Source: Bacteroidota bacterium (GTDB lineage Bacteria > Bacteroidota > Bacteroidia > 2-12-FULL-35-15). Taken from it: DNA of 64,000 bases. The notes under the pieces are model-generated. The model saw only the letters and a program-made list of their open reading frames with translations. It did not search any database and was not told the origin of the DNA. The position numbers and the translations under genes were made by a program. Below are positions 27,319-37,445 of this stretch, in pieces; the stretch's first letter is position 1, and every line of letters starts with the position of its first letter. The stretch spans positions 1 through 64,000 of the forward strand of contig CANJYB010000006.1 of assembly GCA_947479085.1 (NCBI GenBank), given 5' to 3'.

Positions 27319-28944
27319 TTAAGGATTTACTGTTCCAACAAATTCAGTCTTTAAAATTTCTTTTCTTCTTTCGGGAACAATGGAAGAGGTTTCTAAAAAC
27401 ATATCTACACGAGTGATGTTATCGAGATTTTTTACATTGTTTCGCCAAAGCATCCAGTATTCTTCTATTTTGTTTCTTACAGCCATGCTATCTTTGTTTT
27501 CAAAAGCATCGGCTATCCTCATTTCAAATTGCCTGATATTTTCCCATCTAAAATTTTCTTTAATACCAAGTTGTTTCACATCCACTTTCTTATTATCCGC
27601 AGTAAATGCATCCAAACGAATAACTTTAATTTCATCTTTAATGATGGCAGAATAAGTTGGGTACGAGGAGAAAGGAAAGGAATTTATCCGACATGCACTC
27701 AAAATAAAATTCATGGTTATTAATATTAGCCCAATAATAAAGGCTGGTTTTAGTTTTTCTTTTTTTAAAATAACTAAAAGTTTATTTTCATTTAGGGTCT
27801 CTTTTTTTACTTGTAAAGGTTTAAATTTATTGGTAAAGAAAGCTTTGATTTTTGGCCAGTCAATATAAGAAGCTGCAACTAATCTTAAATCAGCAAAGTC
27901 AATATACATAAAATAACCACAGAGTTTATGCAAGGAAAATCCACCTATCAATGCCCAGATTCTTCCTTTGGGTTTGATTAGCAATAGAAAGTAAAGTAAT
28001 TCAAAGTAGATGACCGCCATGCCGGAAAGTTTTGCAAGCACAGGATAGTTATCTAACCGGAATCTTGGAACACGGTCGTAATTTTCTACCCATTCCCATC
28101 GCATTTGGTTAATCATACTATCGCTAAGAGCCCAGTCTAAACCACAATCCCATAATTTAATAATACCTGCAAATACATAAATGATGGCCAGCACCAACCA
28201 CATTAGTTTAAAGGATAAAAAATATTTCATATGAGGTTCAACAGAAATGAACCTGTTTCTTTTTTTTCTTATCCATGCATCTACCGACCAAACATCAGTC
28301 ATCGGGGCAAGACATAAAAGAAGAGGAACCCAGAAAAGAATATGGTAATGATTCATTTTGCCAAAAAACATAGGTACGCCTAAAACATAAAACGCAAAAG
28401 GTAGCAGGAGCAAAGCGGCTTGCCGGGTAAACAGGCCAATACAGATTAACCAGCATAAAACACCGGCAATAACTGAGAAAATAGCATACAAGGTGGGGTT
28501 GATGGGAATATTCTGCACCATCCAGCCAATAAGAGGAAGACTTACACGGCTCGAATCGGGCAAATGCGTCCAGGCAATTTCAAAGAAAAGAGTTTGAAAC
28601 AAAAAGTGTCCTCCCAGTTTGAAAAAGAATAGTATCCGGAATATGGCAAGGTTATAAGGAGAACCTTTTTCTGTAAAATATTCTTTTACCAAAGCTACAA
28701 GTTGCTCCCATCTGAAATACATCAGGGTAAGAAGGTGCATAATCATGCAAATAACAAGAAGCTGGCTTAACTGAACCTGTCGGTATGCTTTAAGGTCGGG
28801 AGGTTCGACTATAAGGCGTAATAAAAAATAAGCCCCAATAAAGAAGAGAGAGTAAAAAAAAAGTAAGGACAAATGGATAATCAGCCCTCTTTTGTAAGTA
28901 TTGAACCCGAATAAAAATTGATAAATGGAAGGCAATAATTTCAT
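27319..28944 (-). CDS. HTTM-domain membrane protein
   Basis: 541 residues with many transmembrane helices in the first 390 residues and a C-terminal soluble tail after one more helix. The arrangement (NLAIFRILFFFKLGGHFLFQ, later FKLMWLVLAIIYVFAGIIKL) fits the HTTM (horizontally transferred transmembrane) family related to vitamin K gamma-carboxylase. The bacterial function is unknown. It follows the TMTC-like gene by 17 bases, so the two form an operon. Confidence 0.78.
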   Translation of the reverse strand: MKLLPSIYQFLFGFNTYKRGLIIHLSLLFFYSLFFIGAYFLLRLIVEPPDLKAYRQVQLSQLLVICMIMHLLTLMYFRWEQLVALVKEYFTEKGSPYNLAIFRILFFFKLGGHFLFQTLFFEIAWTHLPDSSRVSLPLIGWMVQNIPINPTLYAIFSVIAGVLCWLICIGLFTRQAALLLLPFAFYVLGVPMFFGKMNHYHILFWVPLLLCLAPMTDVWSVDAWIRKKRNRFISVEPHMKYFLSFKLMWLVLAIIYVFAGIIKLWDCGLDWALSDSMINQMRWEWVENYDRVPRFRLDNYPVLAKLSGMAVIYFELLYFLLLIKPKGRIWALIGGFSLHKLCGYFMYIDFADLRLVAASYIDWPKIKAFFTNKFKPLQVKKETLNENKLLVILKKEKLKPAFIIGLILITMNFILSACRINSFPFSSYPTYSAIIKDEIKVIRLDAFTADNKKVDVKQLGIKENFRWENIRQFEMRIADAFENKDSMAVRNKIEEYWMLWRNNVKNLDNITRVDMFLETSSIVPERRKEILKTEFVGTVNP

Positions 28945-28961
28945 AAGTAAGGTTACTTTGT

Positions 28962-30941
28962 TTATTGTTTTTGAAACACGCCTTTTTCCAAAGCCATAGT
29001 ATAATAGTAAGCTGCAGGTTTATCCAATTTTTTTGTCTGATACCTTCCTATCACAGTACCATATATAGTTTTAGGGTCTGCACCAAAACGCAACAGTTCG
29101 AAGGTAGCCTTGGTAGATAGGTCTAAATCATTTTTTTCAAAATAGATGGTGCCAAGCGCATCATATACATAAGCAGATTCTCCGAATTTTTGTTTTTCTT
29201 CGTTAATAATTGAAAGGGCTTTATCAAATTCACTTGTTTTCGATAAGGTTAAACCTAGGAAATAGTAGGTATTAGAAACTTCCGGTGCGAGAATGAGCGA
29301 TTTTCCCAGATATCCTTTAGCATCTTTATAATTTCCAGTATAATATAACGCCTGACCAAGATAGAAATTGGGATCTGCCTGATCAGGGAATTTTTTAATC
29401 ATATCACTAAACACAGAAAGGGCTTCAGTATATTTCTTTGAACCAATATAATAAGTTCCTAATCCTAAGAAAGAATAGTAACTTTCATTCGATATTGCTA
29501 TGCTCTTTTTATAATGCGAAATCATTTCGGTTTCTTTATTAGCATCAAATGAGGTGGATAATTTTGTTTTTAAAATATCGGCATAATAATTATGTGCCCT
29601 AGCACAATTTTCAAGTGAAGGCATATCGTGAGAAATAAGCGTTTCATTGTTTTTCCAAACTTTATTACGGCTATATGTTACCATGCTTAATACAACTATT
29701 ATTACCAGGAAGAGGTACTTTAACTTAGTTACATTTCCCGGAATTTTTGTCTTCAGACTAAGAAGATTTTTAATTTCAATAGTTTCTAAATTTACTTTAA
29801 ATAAGCGGCTGATGGTAAAAACGAATGCAATTATTAAACCTAACGATGGTACAAACATAAAGCGGTCGGCCATGGTATCGGCTAGTGTTCTCAATAAATG
29901 AGTGTAAATAAAGATGGTGAAGAAATAAAATAAAATACCATAACTGATTTCTTTATACTTTTTGCGGTAAATAATAGCAAAAGCAAATAATGCAAGGTTT
30001 AGCAGAAATGAAATAACTACCAAAGGCTGTCCCCAGCTGGCCACAGGCACCTGGTTGTATCCATAAAAATAGAATAGGGAAGAAGGCCAGAAAAAGTTTT
30101 TCATATAGAGCATTAAAAGTAGAAAAGCATCGGCTAACCTTGAAGCTAAAACATCTACATAAAAAAAACTATTACCAAGAATCCCGCTTTCATAGTAAAT
30201 ACCTGCTCCTTTGCTGGAGGCAATACCTAATGAACTTTTAGTGTAATAAGAAACAATTCCAAAACAAATAAACAACAGAGGAATGATTACAAGAGTAGGT
30301 TTAATAATGCTTTTTATATTACGCCAGTTGGTAAGGTAAAGTAAGGTAATCGGTATAATTGCTAAAAAGACTACTGCACTTTCTTTCGACAGAAAGGCGA
30401 GAATAAAAAAGCAAGGAGCAAATACCAGGTGCTTTAATTTTTGGTGATTGTGAAAATTGATAATCTGATTTAAAGCTAAAAACGAAAAAAGCATTGCAAA
30501 AATTTCATCCCTGCTTTTAATATTTGCAACCACCTCCGTGTGCAATGGATGAACAATAAATAAAATGGTAATAATAAAAGGAAAAAAAACAGAATAGTTA
30601 GAAAATAGTTTGCTCAAAACATTAAAAATGATGATGCATAAAAGAGCAAAATAGAATACATTCATAAAGTGCATTAAATGAGGATTCGCTTTCGAAATTT
30701 TATACTCAAGGGCAAAAGAAGTTAATGTAATAGGGCGGTAACCATATTTATCAGCTTTGTAATCAGAATTGTACTTGAAAAATAAATCAGGGATTCCTGA
30801 AATTCCTTTTTGAACCCTTGCATTTTCTGTAATAACAATACTATCATCCCATGCAAAATCATGGGTGATGGTATTTGCAAATAGTATAAATACCAGAGCG
30901 AAAAGAAATAATTTTAGTTTATTTACATAACTAAATGTCAT
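28962..30941 (-). CDS. TMTC/PMT-like membrane glycosyltransferase with TPR tail
   Basis: 659 residues. The first loop HDFAWDDSIVITENARVQKG carries the Asp pair found in GT39/TMTC-type O-mannosyltransferases, followed by about ten membrane spans. The C-terminal 200 residues (from about 455) are TPR repeats, e.g. SYYSFLGLGTYYIGSKKYTE. These enzymes use a polyprenyl-phosphate sugar and act on the periplasmic side. Protein O-glycosylation is known in Bacteroidota, so a glycoprotein target is possible. Substrate unknown. Confidence 0.78.
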   Translation of the reverse strand: MTFSYVNKLKLFLFALVFILFANTITHDFAWDDSIVITENARVQKGISGIPDLFFKYNSDYKADKYGYRPITLTSFALEYKISKANPHLMHFMNVFYFALLCIIIFNVLSKLFSNYSVFFPFIITILFIVHPLHTEVVANIKSRDEIFAMLFSFLALNQIINFHNHQKLKHLVFAPCFFILAFLSKESAVVFLAIIPITLLYLTNWRNIKSIIKPTLVIIPLLFICFGIVSYYTKSSLGIASSKGAGIYYESGILGNSFFYVDVLASRLADAFLLLMLYMKNFFWPSSLFYFYGYNQVPVASWGQPLVVISFLLNLALFAFAIIYRKKYKEISYGILFYFFTIFIYTHLLRTLADTMADRFMFVPSLGLIIAFVFTISRLFKVNLETIEIKNLLSLKTKIPGNVTKLKYLFLVIIVVLSMVTYSRNKVWKNNETLISHDMPSLENCARAHNYYADILKTKLSTSFDANKETEMISHYKKSIAISNESYYSFLGLGTYYIGSKKYTEALSVFSDMIKKFPDQADPNFYLGQALYYTGNYKDAKGYLGKSLILAPEVSNTYYFLGLTLSKTSEFDKALSIINEEKQKFGESAYVYDALGTIYFEKNDLDLSTKATFELLRFGADPKTIYGTVIGRYQTKKLDKPAAYYYTMALEKGVFQKQ

Positions 30942-31086
30942 AATAATAAATGGATAAGTAAAACCGGGACTAAAGTAAATAAAAAGAATAGAATTCGCTT
31001 TGCTGATTTTATAAATCGTTTTTTGTGGTATGAAATTGGTTGCAAATGAATTAACACATTTCCACTCTTTATTAGAAAATTGTTTT

Positions 31087-31094
31087 TATATTTG
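31087..31094 (+). promoter_or_regulatory. -7 promoter box of the ACP operon
   Basis: TATATTTG matches TAnnTTTG, 31 bases upstream of the GTG start at 31126. No clear -33 element. Confidence 0.5.
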
Positions 31095-31125
31095 ACACTT
31101 ATCTTTATTTAATATTTATAAATCC

Positions 31126-31365
31126 GTGAATAACAGTATCGACAGTTTTGTAGATTTAATTCGAAGCCAATTTAGCGAAAGGGAACGAAATGAAATACAC
31201 GAACATACCAATATGAAACTCCTGAAAGAGTGGTCTTCGCTGCAAACAATGATTGTGGTAAGCGAAATAGATAAGGAATTTGGTGTAGTGCTCGATTTTC
31301 AGGATTTGAAATCTGCGGATACGGTAGCTCAATTATATAATATTGTACTGTCGAAAAAATCATAA
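31126..31365 (+). CDS. Acyl carrier protein
   Basis: 79 residues from a GTG start. The four-helix ACP pattern is visible, with the phosphopantetheine site in KLLKEWSSLQTMIVVSEIDK (Ser at the start of helix 2) and an acidic helix 2. Its stop overlaps the ketosynthase start (TAATGG), so the two are co-translated. It is a dedicated carrier rather than the primary fatty-acid ACP, inferred from its place at the head of a surface-molecule operon. Confidence 0.85.
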   Translation: MNNSIDSFVDLIRSQFSERERNEIHEHTNMKLLKEWSSLQTMIVVSEIDKEFGVVLDFQDLKSADTVAQLYNIVLSKKS

Positions 31366-32420
31366 TGGCTTTTTTTTCAATTGAAAATATTCAATTAAAT
31401 GGCATATCTGCCGCTGTTCCTAAGAATCTTGTTTCAAATTATACTTTACCTGGTTTTGAAAAAGAGGAATTGGAAAAACTCATTAAAACAATTGGAATTG
31501 AGCACCGCAGAGTCGCAACAGAAGACATTTGTGCTTCTGATTTGTGTATTGCTGCAGCTGAAAAATTGCTAAATGAACTGAAGTGGGACAAATCGGAAAT
31601 TGAAGTTTTGTTTTTTGTTTCGCAAACACCTGATTATAATCTTCCGGGCAGTAGTATGCATATTCAGGAAAGGTTAGGTTTGCCTAAATCCTGCATTACA
31701 TTTGATATCAATCAAGGATGTGCTGGTTATGTTTACGGGCTTTCACTTATATCCGCTTTTTTATCATCAGCTAAAATTTCTAAAGGATTATTGCTTGTTG
31801 GGGATACAATCACCAGACTGATTTCACCAAAAGACAATAGCCTCATACCCATTTTTTCTGACTGCGGAACTGCTACGGCAGTTAGTTATAATACTTCCGC
31901 CAAAAAAATAAGTTTTAATATTAGTACCGAAGGGAAAGACTACGATGCAATAATAGTCCCCGAAGGTGGAGCAAGAAAACCGATGGACAAAGTCTCTTAT
32001 GAAGATGAAAATTTCGGAAATAATGTAACAAGGAAAGGTTTTCATCTAAATATGAAAGGTTTGGATGTCTTTAATTTCAGTCTTAAAAAAGTGGTTCCTA
32101 ATGTGGAAGAGTTGTTAAATAGAGCAAATCAAAACTCTGAGAATATTGATTTTTTTATTTTTCATCAGGCCAACATGTTAATTTTGGATTCTATTGAAAA
32201 AAAACTAAATATTGATTCTTCAAAAGTTCCTTCTTCGCTTAAAGATTTTGGAAACACGAGCGGTGCAACTATCCCATTAACTATATTAACTAACCTTGTG
32301 AAAGAAGGAAAGGTTATAAATTCTAAAATGGTATTATCTGGTTTTGGAGTTGGTTTATCTCTTGCCTCTGCAATTGTTGATTTCAATGACGTAATTACAA
32401 CCGAATTAATAGAACTCTAA
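31365..32420 (+). CDS. 3-oxoacyl-ACP synthase III family protein
   Basis: 351 residues, full-length thiolase fold. The catalytic triad of KASIII enzymes is present: Cys in DINQGCAGYVYGLSLISAF near residue 117, His in FIFHQANMLILDSI near 265, and Asn in LKDFGNTSGATIPL near 295. It condenses an acyl-CoA or acyl-ACP with a malonyl-ACP-type partner, or acts as an acyltransferase. The neighbouring ACP and the downstream GT2 and GNAT genes (each overlapping by one base) suggest it makes a special acyl chain that ends up on a sugar. Confidence 0.9.
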   Translation: MAFFSIENIQLNGISAAVPKNLVSNYTLPGFEKEELEKLIKTIGIEHRRVATEDICASDLCIAAAEKLLNELKWDKSEIEVLFFVSQTPDYNLPGSSMHIQERLGLPKSCITFDINQGCAGYVYGLSLISAFLSSAKISKGLLLVGDTITRLISPKDNSLIPIFSDCGTATAVSYNTSAKKISFNISTEGKDYDAIIVPEGGARKPMDKVSYEDENFGNNVTRKGFHLNMKGLDVFNFSLKKVVPNVEELLNRANQNSENIDFFIFHQANMLILDSIEKKLNIDSSKVPSSLKDFGNTSGATIPLTILTNLVKEGKVINSKMVLSGFGVGLSLASAIVDFNDVITTELIEL

Positions 32421-33331
32421 TGAATAAAATAGAATTTTCGTTTGTAATTCCTGTATATAAAAGTGTTTCAAGTCTTGAACCTCTTTACAATGGGATTGCT
32501 GATTTAATGAAAGAATTAGGTCATACTTACGAGGTTATTTTTGTAGAAGATAATGGTTCGGAAGAAAGTTGGAAAAAATTATTAGAATTAAGGAAACAAT
32601 ATACCGACCTAATTACATTAATAAAATTAACGAAAAACTTCGGTCAGAATGGTGCTACACTTTGTGGAATCAATGAAGCAAAAGGAGATACTGTTATCAC
32701 CATAGACGATGATTTGCAGGTTCACCCATCAGAAATAAAAAAACTGATTACTTATTATCGGGAACATAATTCTGATGTTATATATGGGGTGTACAAAGAA
32801 GAATCGCAAAATGTTTTACGAAATGCTGGTTCCAGGATCATAAAAAGAATTTTTAATAAAACTCAGGACGGAACAAATATCGGGTCTTCTATCAGACTTA
32901 TGAATTCAAATATTTCAAGATACCTTAGAGCACATTCACAAGACCATTTATTTATTAATCAAGTCATTTCCTGGTATACTTTTGATACAAAATTTGTGGA
33001 AGTGGTAAGGAATTCTCGTTATGAAGGAAAATCTGGCTATAGTTTTTTTCAACTTTTTTCGATAGCCTTCCGTTTATTATTTTTATATACAAGTATACCT
33101 TTGAAAATAATGATAGTTGTCTGCACAATCAGTTCTGCGGCTTCCCTTGGCCTTGCCAGTTATTATATTTATCAGCATTTTGCCCTGGGAAAGGGTTTAG
33201 GCTTTTTGGTTTTAATAGTAATTGCTATTTCACTCATATTGGCCAGTATTAGTGTTATGGGTATTTTTCTTAACAGGATTTATTCCTCAAGGGTAAAAAA
33301 GCCTCATTATGCCATTAAAATGAAGTTATAA
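32420..33331 (+). CDS. Family 2 glycosyltransferase with two membrane helices (DPM1/GtrB-like)
   Basis: 303 residues. The GT-A domain has FVIPVYKSVSSLEPLY and the nucleotide-binding DTVITIDDDLQVHPSEI near residue 95. Two transmembrane helices follow (about residues 225-250 and 262-285). This layout fits polyprenyl-phosphate sugar synthases that charge undecaprenyl phosphate in the cytoplasm. Its product may feed the membrane transferases of this region. It is part of the 31126-33966 operon. Confidence 0.87.
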   Translation: MNKIEFSFVIPVYKSVSSLEPLYNGIADLMKELGHTYEVIFVEDNGSEESWKKLLELRKQYTDLITLIKLTKNFGQNGATLCGINEAKGDTVITIDDDLQVHPSEIKKLITYYREHNSDVIYGVYKEESQNVLRNAGSRIIKRIFNKTQDGTNIGSSIRLMNSNISRYLRAHSQDHLFINQVISWYTFDTKFVEVVRNSRYEGKSGYSFFQLFSIAFRLLFLYTSIPLKIMIVVCTISSAASLGLASYYIYQHFALGKGLGFLVLIVIAISLILASISVMGIFLNRIYSSRVKKPHYAIKMKL

Positions 33332-33966
33332 TGCAAATAACCAAGTACGGTGTAAATTTAGAAAGTATAACAGAGGATGACCTGGAGTTAATACGAAATT
33401 GGCGAAATTCAGAGCATGTGAGGCAGAATATGAAATTTAAAGAGATTATTACCTCAGAAATGCAGGCTAATTGGTTTAAACAACTTGAAAAAGAAAAGAA
33501 TATATATTTTGTAATTGCAAAGGATTCTCATAAAATAGGGGTTGTAAATCTTAAAGATATTAATTGGGAAATAAGTACTGCAGAAGCGGGAATATTTATT
33601 GGTGAAATAGAACACTTGAATACATTAACCCCTATTTTAGCTACTATATGCATTATGGAATTTGCGTTTGAAATTTTATCTTTAAAATGGCTTAGGGCAA
33701 AGATTTCTTCTTCCAATGTTAAAACAATTTTGTTCAACGAAAGTATTGGTTATAAAAAGAGGATAAAAGAATCGGGAGATGATTTTCAATATTATGAAAC
33801 AAATTCACCCTTGTTTCGCGAAGCGACAAAGAATATCAAAGGTATTTTAGATAAAATGAATGAAAACGGAATGGTGATGAATGTGACAAAGGGAGAAATG
33901 AATTTATATAAATTAATAGAGAATATTTCTTCTGTCAAGGGCATCCAACTAAACATAGAAGGATGA
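33331..33966 (+). CDS. GNAT-family N-acetyltransferase
   Basis: 211 residues. The RimJ/PseH-type fold is visible: LELIRNWRNSEHVRQNM near residue 20 and the acetyl-CoA-side helix LRAKISSSNVKTILFNESIG near 120. A 60-residue C-terminal extension has no recognised motif. Relatives acetylate the amino group of nucleotide amino sugars. Last gene of the ACP operon, overlapping the glycosyltransferase by one base. The acyl donor may be acyl-ACP instead of acetyl-CoA, which is inference from the context. Confidence 0.8.
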   Translation: MQITKYGVNLESITEDDLELIRNWRNSEHVRQNMKFKEIITSEMQANWFKQLEKEKNIYFVIAKDSHKIGVVNLKDINWEISTAEAGIFIGEIEHLNTLTPILATICIMEFAFEILSLKWLRAKISSSNVKTILFNESIGYKKRIKESGDDFQYYETNSPLFREATKNIKGILDKMNENGMVMNVTKGEMNLYKLIENISSVKGIQLNIEG

Positions 33967-33967
33967 A

Positions 33968-34840
33968 TTATTTCAAACCAATCCTTTTTTTTAAATTGAA
34001 CAACCCTACTCTAAATACTAATCTGATAGGTATGCATGGATGCAAGGTCCACTTTAATAAACGTGCTGGCCATAGATAATTGGAATAAGGAAATCTTTTA
34101 AGTTCCATTTCTGATTGAAGTTGAGGAACTAGTTTCCAAAATTGGTTTTTATTATAATTGAAATATTCCTTGGGTGCTCTTTTTTTATAAATTTCCATAC
34201 CAATATGAAATGTGATAAACTCTTTGTCAAAAAGGTGGAATTTTTTGCTTAATGCAAAAAGGTTCTGAGAAAATGATATTTCAATAAAGGGCACCCCAAT
34301 GCAAATTCCTTGTAATTTAAGTTTAGGAAACAGGCTTCTGTGAAACACAAAACAATCAAAACCGGGATGGCTTTTACCGGAATCTTTAAATAGTTCATTT
34401 AACTGAGATGGTTCCTTATACTTTGATGATAATCTTCTCCTGTTTATTATAAATGCATCATAACCCTCATTAATAAAATCGTTCACTTTTAAGTAGAAAT
34501 CAGGATACAGACCAATGTCAACATTGGTGTAAATAAGATATTCAGCTTTGCTTTCATTATACAATCTTTCCAAGATATCAATTAATAGTGGAAATTTTAT
34601 ATGCTTATTAAATTTATGTTTATCTAAAACAGATTGATTTAAATTGATTGTCTGCCTGAACTGAGATGGAATAAAGTCTTTATCTTCTTCGAATTGGGCT
34701 GACAATAACTCAACATTAATAAAAGAGTTTGCCTTTTCCTTTGCTAATAAAATACTCTGAAAGGTTAAGGGTTGCGCAATAAATAAATCGGAAGACTTAC
34801 CTGCTTTGAATGGATTTATTATATGTGCAACTGTGTTCAT
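33968..34840 (-). CDS. Glycosyltransferase-like protein with DxD-type motif
   Basis: 290 residues. The central YLIYTNVDIGLYPDFYLKVN has a GT-A-like metal site and matches the TNVDI motif of the 3988-5025 protein. A second conserved-looking stretch is SHPGFDCFVFHRSLFPKL. No membrane segments. It converges on the ACP operon with a one-base gap. Probably a glycosyltransferase for the same surface glycan; donor and acceptor unknown. Confidence 0.65.
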   Translation of the reverse strand: MNTVAHIINPFKAGKSSDLFIAQPLTFQSILLAKEKANSFINVELLSAQFEEDKDFIPSQFRQTINLNQSVLDKHKFNKHIKFPLLIDILERLYNESKAEYLIYTNVDIGLYPDFYLKVNDFINEGYDAFIINRRRLSSKYKEPSQLNELFKDSGKSHPGFDCFVFHRSLFPKLKLQGICIGVPFIEISFSQNLFALSKKFHLFDKEFITFHIGMEIYKKRAPKEYFNYNKNQFWKLVPQLQSEMELKRFPYSNYLWPARLLKWTLHPCIPIRLVFRVGLFNLKKRIGLK

Positions 34841-35012
34841 TTAAATATTTGATAGGATGCTTGATCTTTTAAAACGTGAAACTATCGGCAAGATATAAAA
34901 AAGGAATAAAATAGACATAAAGTAAAATAATAAAATTATGATATTAAAAATTTATATAAGGTCAATAACCTCCTATTCATAATTTATTTTGATGCGAATT
35001 GAACATTATTAC

Positions 35013-35020
35013 TATTTTTG
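35013..35020 (+). promoter_or_regulatory. -7 promoter box fixing the start of the next gene
   Basis: TATTTTTG, 15 bases before the ATG at 35036. An in-frame TTG at 35018 overlaps the box, so transcription should begin after it and ATG 35036 is the better start. Confidence 0.55.
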
Positions 35021-35035
35021 TTCAATCAGAATATC

Positions 35036-35986
35036 ATGAAAAAATATCCCAAAATATCTGTAATTACAGTAAATCTTAATGGTGAAAGGTTTTTAGAAGA
35101 GGCTATTTTATCTGTTCTGAATCAAAAATATCCTAACCTTGAGTACATTATTATTGATGGTGGTAGCACTGATGGAAGCCTGGAGATTATTAAAAAGTAT
35201 GAAAAAAACCTTGCCTATTGGCTAAGTGAAAAGGATGAAGGACAGTACCATGCAGTTCAAAAAGGATTTGAAAAGAGTTCGGGTGATATTATGGCTTGGT
35301 TAAACTCAGATGATCTTTACGTACCTAATTCATTTTTTGCAGTGGCAGAAATTTTTAATTCCTTTCCTAAAGTAGAATGGCTAATGGGAATTCCACGGGA
35401 GTATAATGAAGAAGGTGCAATGATGAGTCGTATTATGCTTCCATGGGGTCGTTGGTCAAAAAACAGGTTTTATACTTTCGATTTTCAATATATACAACAG
35501 GAATCTTCTTTCTGGAAACGCGAATTGTGGGAAAAGGCCGGTAGTAAAATGAATTTGGAATATAACTATGCCGGGGATATGGAATTGTGGACAAGATTTT
35601 TCAGGCACGCTAAACTCTACACCACCATTGCAACCTTAGCAGGTTTCAGGTACAGCAGCGCTAACCAACGCTCAATTGAATTTCGACAAGCTTATCAAGT
35701 TGAATGTGTTAAAGCTATAAAATCTGAATTGAAACGATTTTCAATTTTAAGGCGTATTGGTTATGTTTGCCTGAGGGGTTTAGGCTTGTTCTTTGGCATA
35801 TTTTTCTTTTACGATGTGCCGATTTTAAATTTAATTTTTCCTTTACTATTTAATATCCCACGACCTATTAACTATGATTTTGACAAAAGTAAATTTGTAC
35901 AGAAAAACCTTCTGGTGAAACTTCCTCCCTTGTTTTTATGGAACAGGCAGGTTTACAAACGTATGTTTAATAAAAAGAGCAATTAG
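35036..35986 (+). CDS. Family 2 glycosyltransferase
   Basis: 316 residues. Classic GT2 domain: ISVITVNLNGERFLEEAI, then IIDGGSTDGSLEII, the DxD region MAWLNSDDLYVPNSFFAV near residue 90, and the acceptor/base region NYAGDMELWTRFF near 180. C-terminal hydrophobic patches may touch the membrane. It transfers a sugar from an NDP donor to a growing glycan. A MBOAT gene follows after 20 bases on the same strand, so the two may be co-transcribed. Confidence 0.9.
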   Translation: MKKYPKISVITVNLNGERFLEEAILSVLNQKYPNLEYIIIDGGSTDGSLEIIKKYEKNLAYWLSEKDEGQYHAVQKGFEKSSGDIMAWLNSDDLYVPNSFFAVAEIFNSFPKVEWLMGIPREYNEEGAMMSRIMLPWGRWSKNRFYTFDFQYIQQESSFWKRELWEKAGSKMNLEYNYAGDMELWTRFFRHAKLYTTIATLAGFRYSSANQRSIEFRQAYQVECVKAIKSELKRFSILRRIGYVCLRGLGLFFGIFFFYDVPILNLIFPLLFNIPRPINYDFDKSKFVQKNLLVKLPPLFLWNRQVYKRMFNKKSN

Positions 35987-36006
35987 AATTTTACTAGGTA
36001 AAAGAT

Positions 36007-37443
36007 ATGCTATTTGATACTTTAGGTTTCGCTTTTTTTTTGTCAGTAGTATTTCTTCTTTATTGGTTTGTGGCTAATAAGAGCCTTTCAAATCAAAATA
36101 CGTTACTTTTAGTTTCAAGTTACTTTTTTTATTCCTGTTGGGATTGGAAATTCCTTTCGCTTTTGCTTTTGTCTACTCTTATTGACTATTTAATTGGATT
36201 GAAAATACATAAGAAAGAAAACAATTCAGGAAGAAAGTTTTGGTTGGTTCTTAGTATTGTTATTAATCTTAGCTTGCTCTGCACTTTTAAATATTACAAT
36301 TTCTTCATCTCTTCTTTTAATGAATTAATGACAGCTTTAAAAATACAAGCCAACCTTTCCACATTAAATTTAATTTTGCCAATAGGAATATCATTCTACA
36401 CATTCCATGGCTTGTCATACGTAATTGATATTTATAATAGAAAAACAGAACCTGATTCTAATTTTATTAATTATGCAGTGTTTGTAAGCTTCTTTCCTTT
36501 ATTAGTTGCCGGGCCAATTGAAAGGGCAACACATTTGTTGCCCCAAATTCAAAAGGAAAGGAAATTTGATTATGGAAAAGCTGTTGATGGGCTGCGGCAA
36601 ATTTTATGGGGACTCTTTAAGAAAATTGTCATTTCAAATCAATGTTCTATTTATTCAAATATTATCTTTAATAATCCATCCATTTTCTCAGGAAGTACTT
36701 TGTTAATGGGGGCAGTTATTTTCGCCTTTCAGATTTATGCTGATTTTTCGGGTTATACTGATATCGCTTTAGGAACAGCCCGACTTTTTGGAATAGAATT
36801 ATTGCAGAATTTTTCATCCCCATATTTTTCAAGAAATCTTACTCAGTTTTGGAGAAGATGGCATATCTCCCTTTCAAGTTGGTTTAGAGACTATCTGTAC
36901 ATTCCCCTTGGGGGAAGTAAAAAGGGTAAATGGATAACCATTAGAAATACGATGATAATTTTTTTAATTGGAGGGTTTTGGCATGGAGCCAATTGGACAT
37001 TTGTAATTTGGGGATTTATAAATGCCATTTATTTAATTCCTTCTATTCTCTTTCAAAAAGAGACATTTGAAAAGGATAAGATTACTAAGCTAAAAGTTAT
37101 TCCTTCACTTAGTGAATTTTTTCAGATGTCACGGACTTTTATGCTCATTGCTCTGGTATGTATTTTTTTCAGGTCTCAGGACATATCCCATGCAATAAGT
37201 TATTTCTCAGGAATGTTATCAAAATCAACATTTACATTGCCAGCCATCCGACCGGTGCTTTTGTTTTTTGTAATAGGTTTGTTTTTAATAATCGAATGGA
37301 AAGGAAGAGATCAAACCCATGCTTTGAAAAATTTCGCTCTGAAATCTCACAAAGTATTACGTTTAATTTTTTATTATTCATTAATTATTGCGATTTTCTT
37401 ATCAAGGACACCTGAACAAAAGTTTATATACTTCCAATTTTAG
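36007..37443 (+). CDS. MBOAT-family O-acyltransferase
   Basis: 478 residues, about eleven membrane helices. Signature motifs of the AlgI/DltB branch: FWRRWHISLSSWFRDYLYIP near residue 290, and the catalytic His in GGFWHGANWTFVIWGF near 325. These enzymes move an acyl group across the membrane to acetylate or acylate an extracellular glycan, working with an SGNH-type partner. The next gene (2 bases downstream) is such a partner. Confidence 0.92.
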   Translation: MLFDTLGFAFFLSVVFLLYWFVANKSLSNQNTLLLVSSYFFYSCWDWKFLSLLLLSTLIDYLIGLKIHKKENNSGRKFWLVLSIVINLSLLCTFKYYNFFISSFNELMTALKIQANLSTLNLILPIGISFYTFHGLSYVIDIYNRKTEPDSNFINYAVFVSFFPLLVAGPIERATHLLPQIQKERKFDYGKAVDGLRQILWGLFKKIVISNQCSIYSNIIFNNPSIFSGSTLLMGAVIFAFQIYADFSGYTDIALGTARLFGIELLQNFSSPYFSRNLTQFWRRWHISLSSWFRDYLYIPLGGSKKGKWITIRNTMIIFLIGGFWHGANWTFVIWGFINAIYLIPSILFQKETFEKDKITKLKVIPSLSEFFQMSRTFMLIALVCIFFRSQDISHAISYFSGMLSKSTFTLPAIRPVLLFFVIGLFLIIEWKGRDQTHALKNFALKSHKVLRLIFYYSLIIAIFLSRTPEQKFIYFQF

Positions 37444-37445
37444 CA

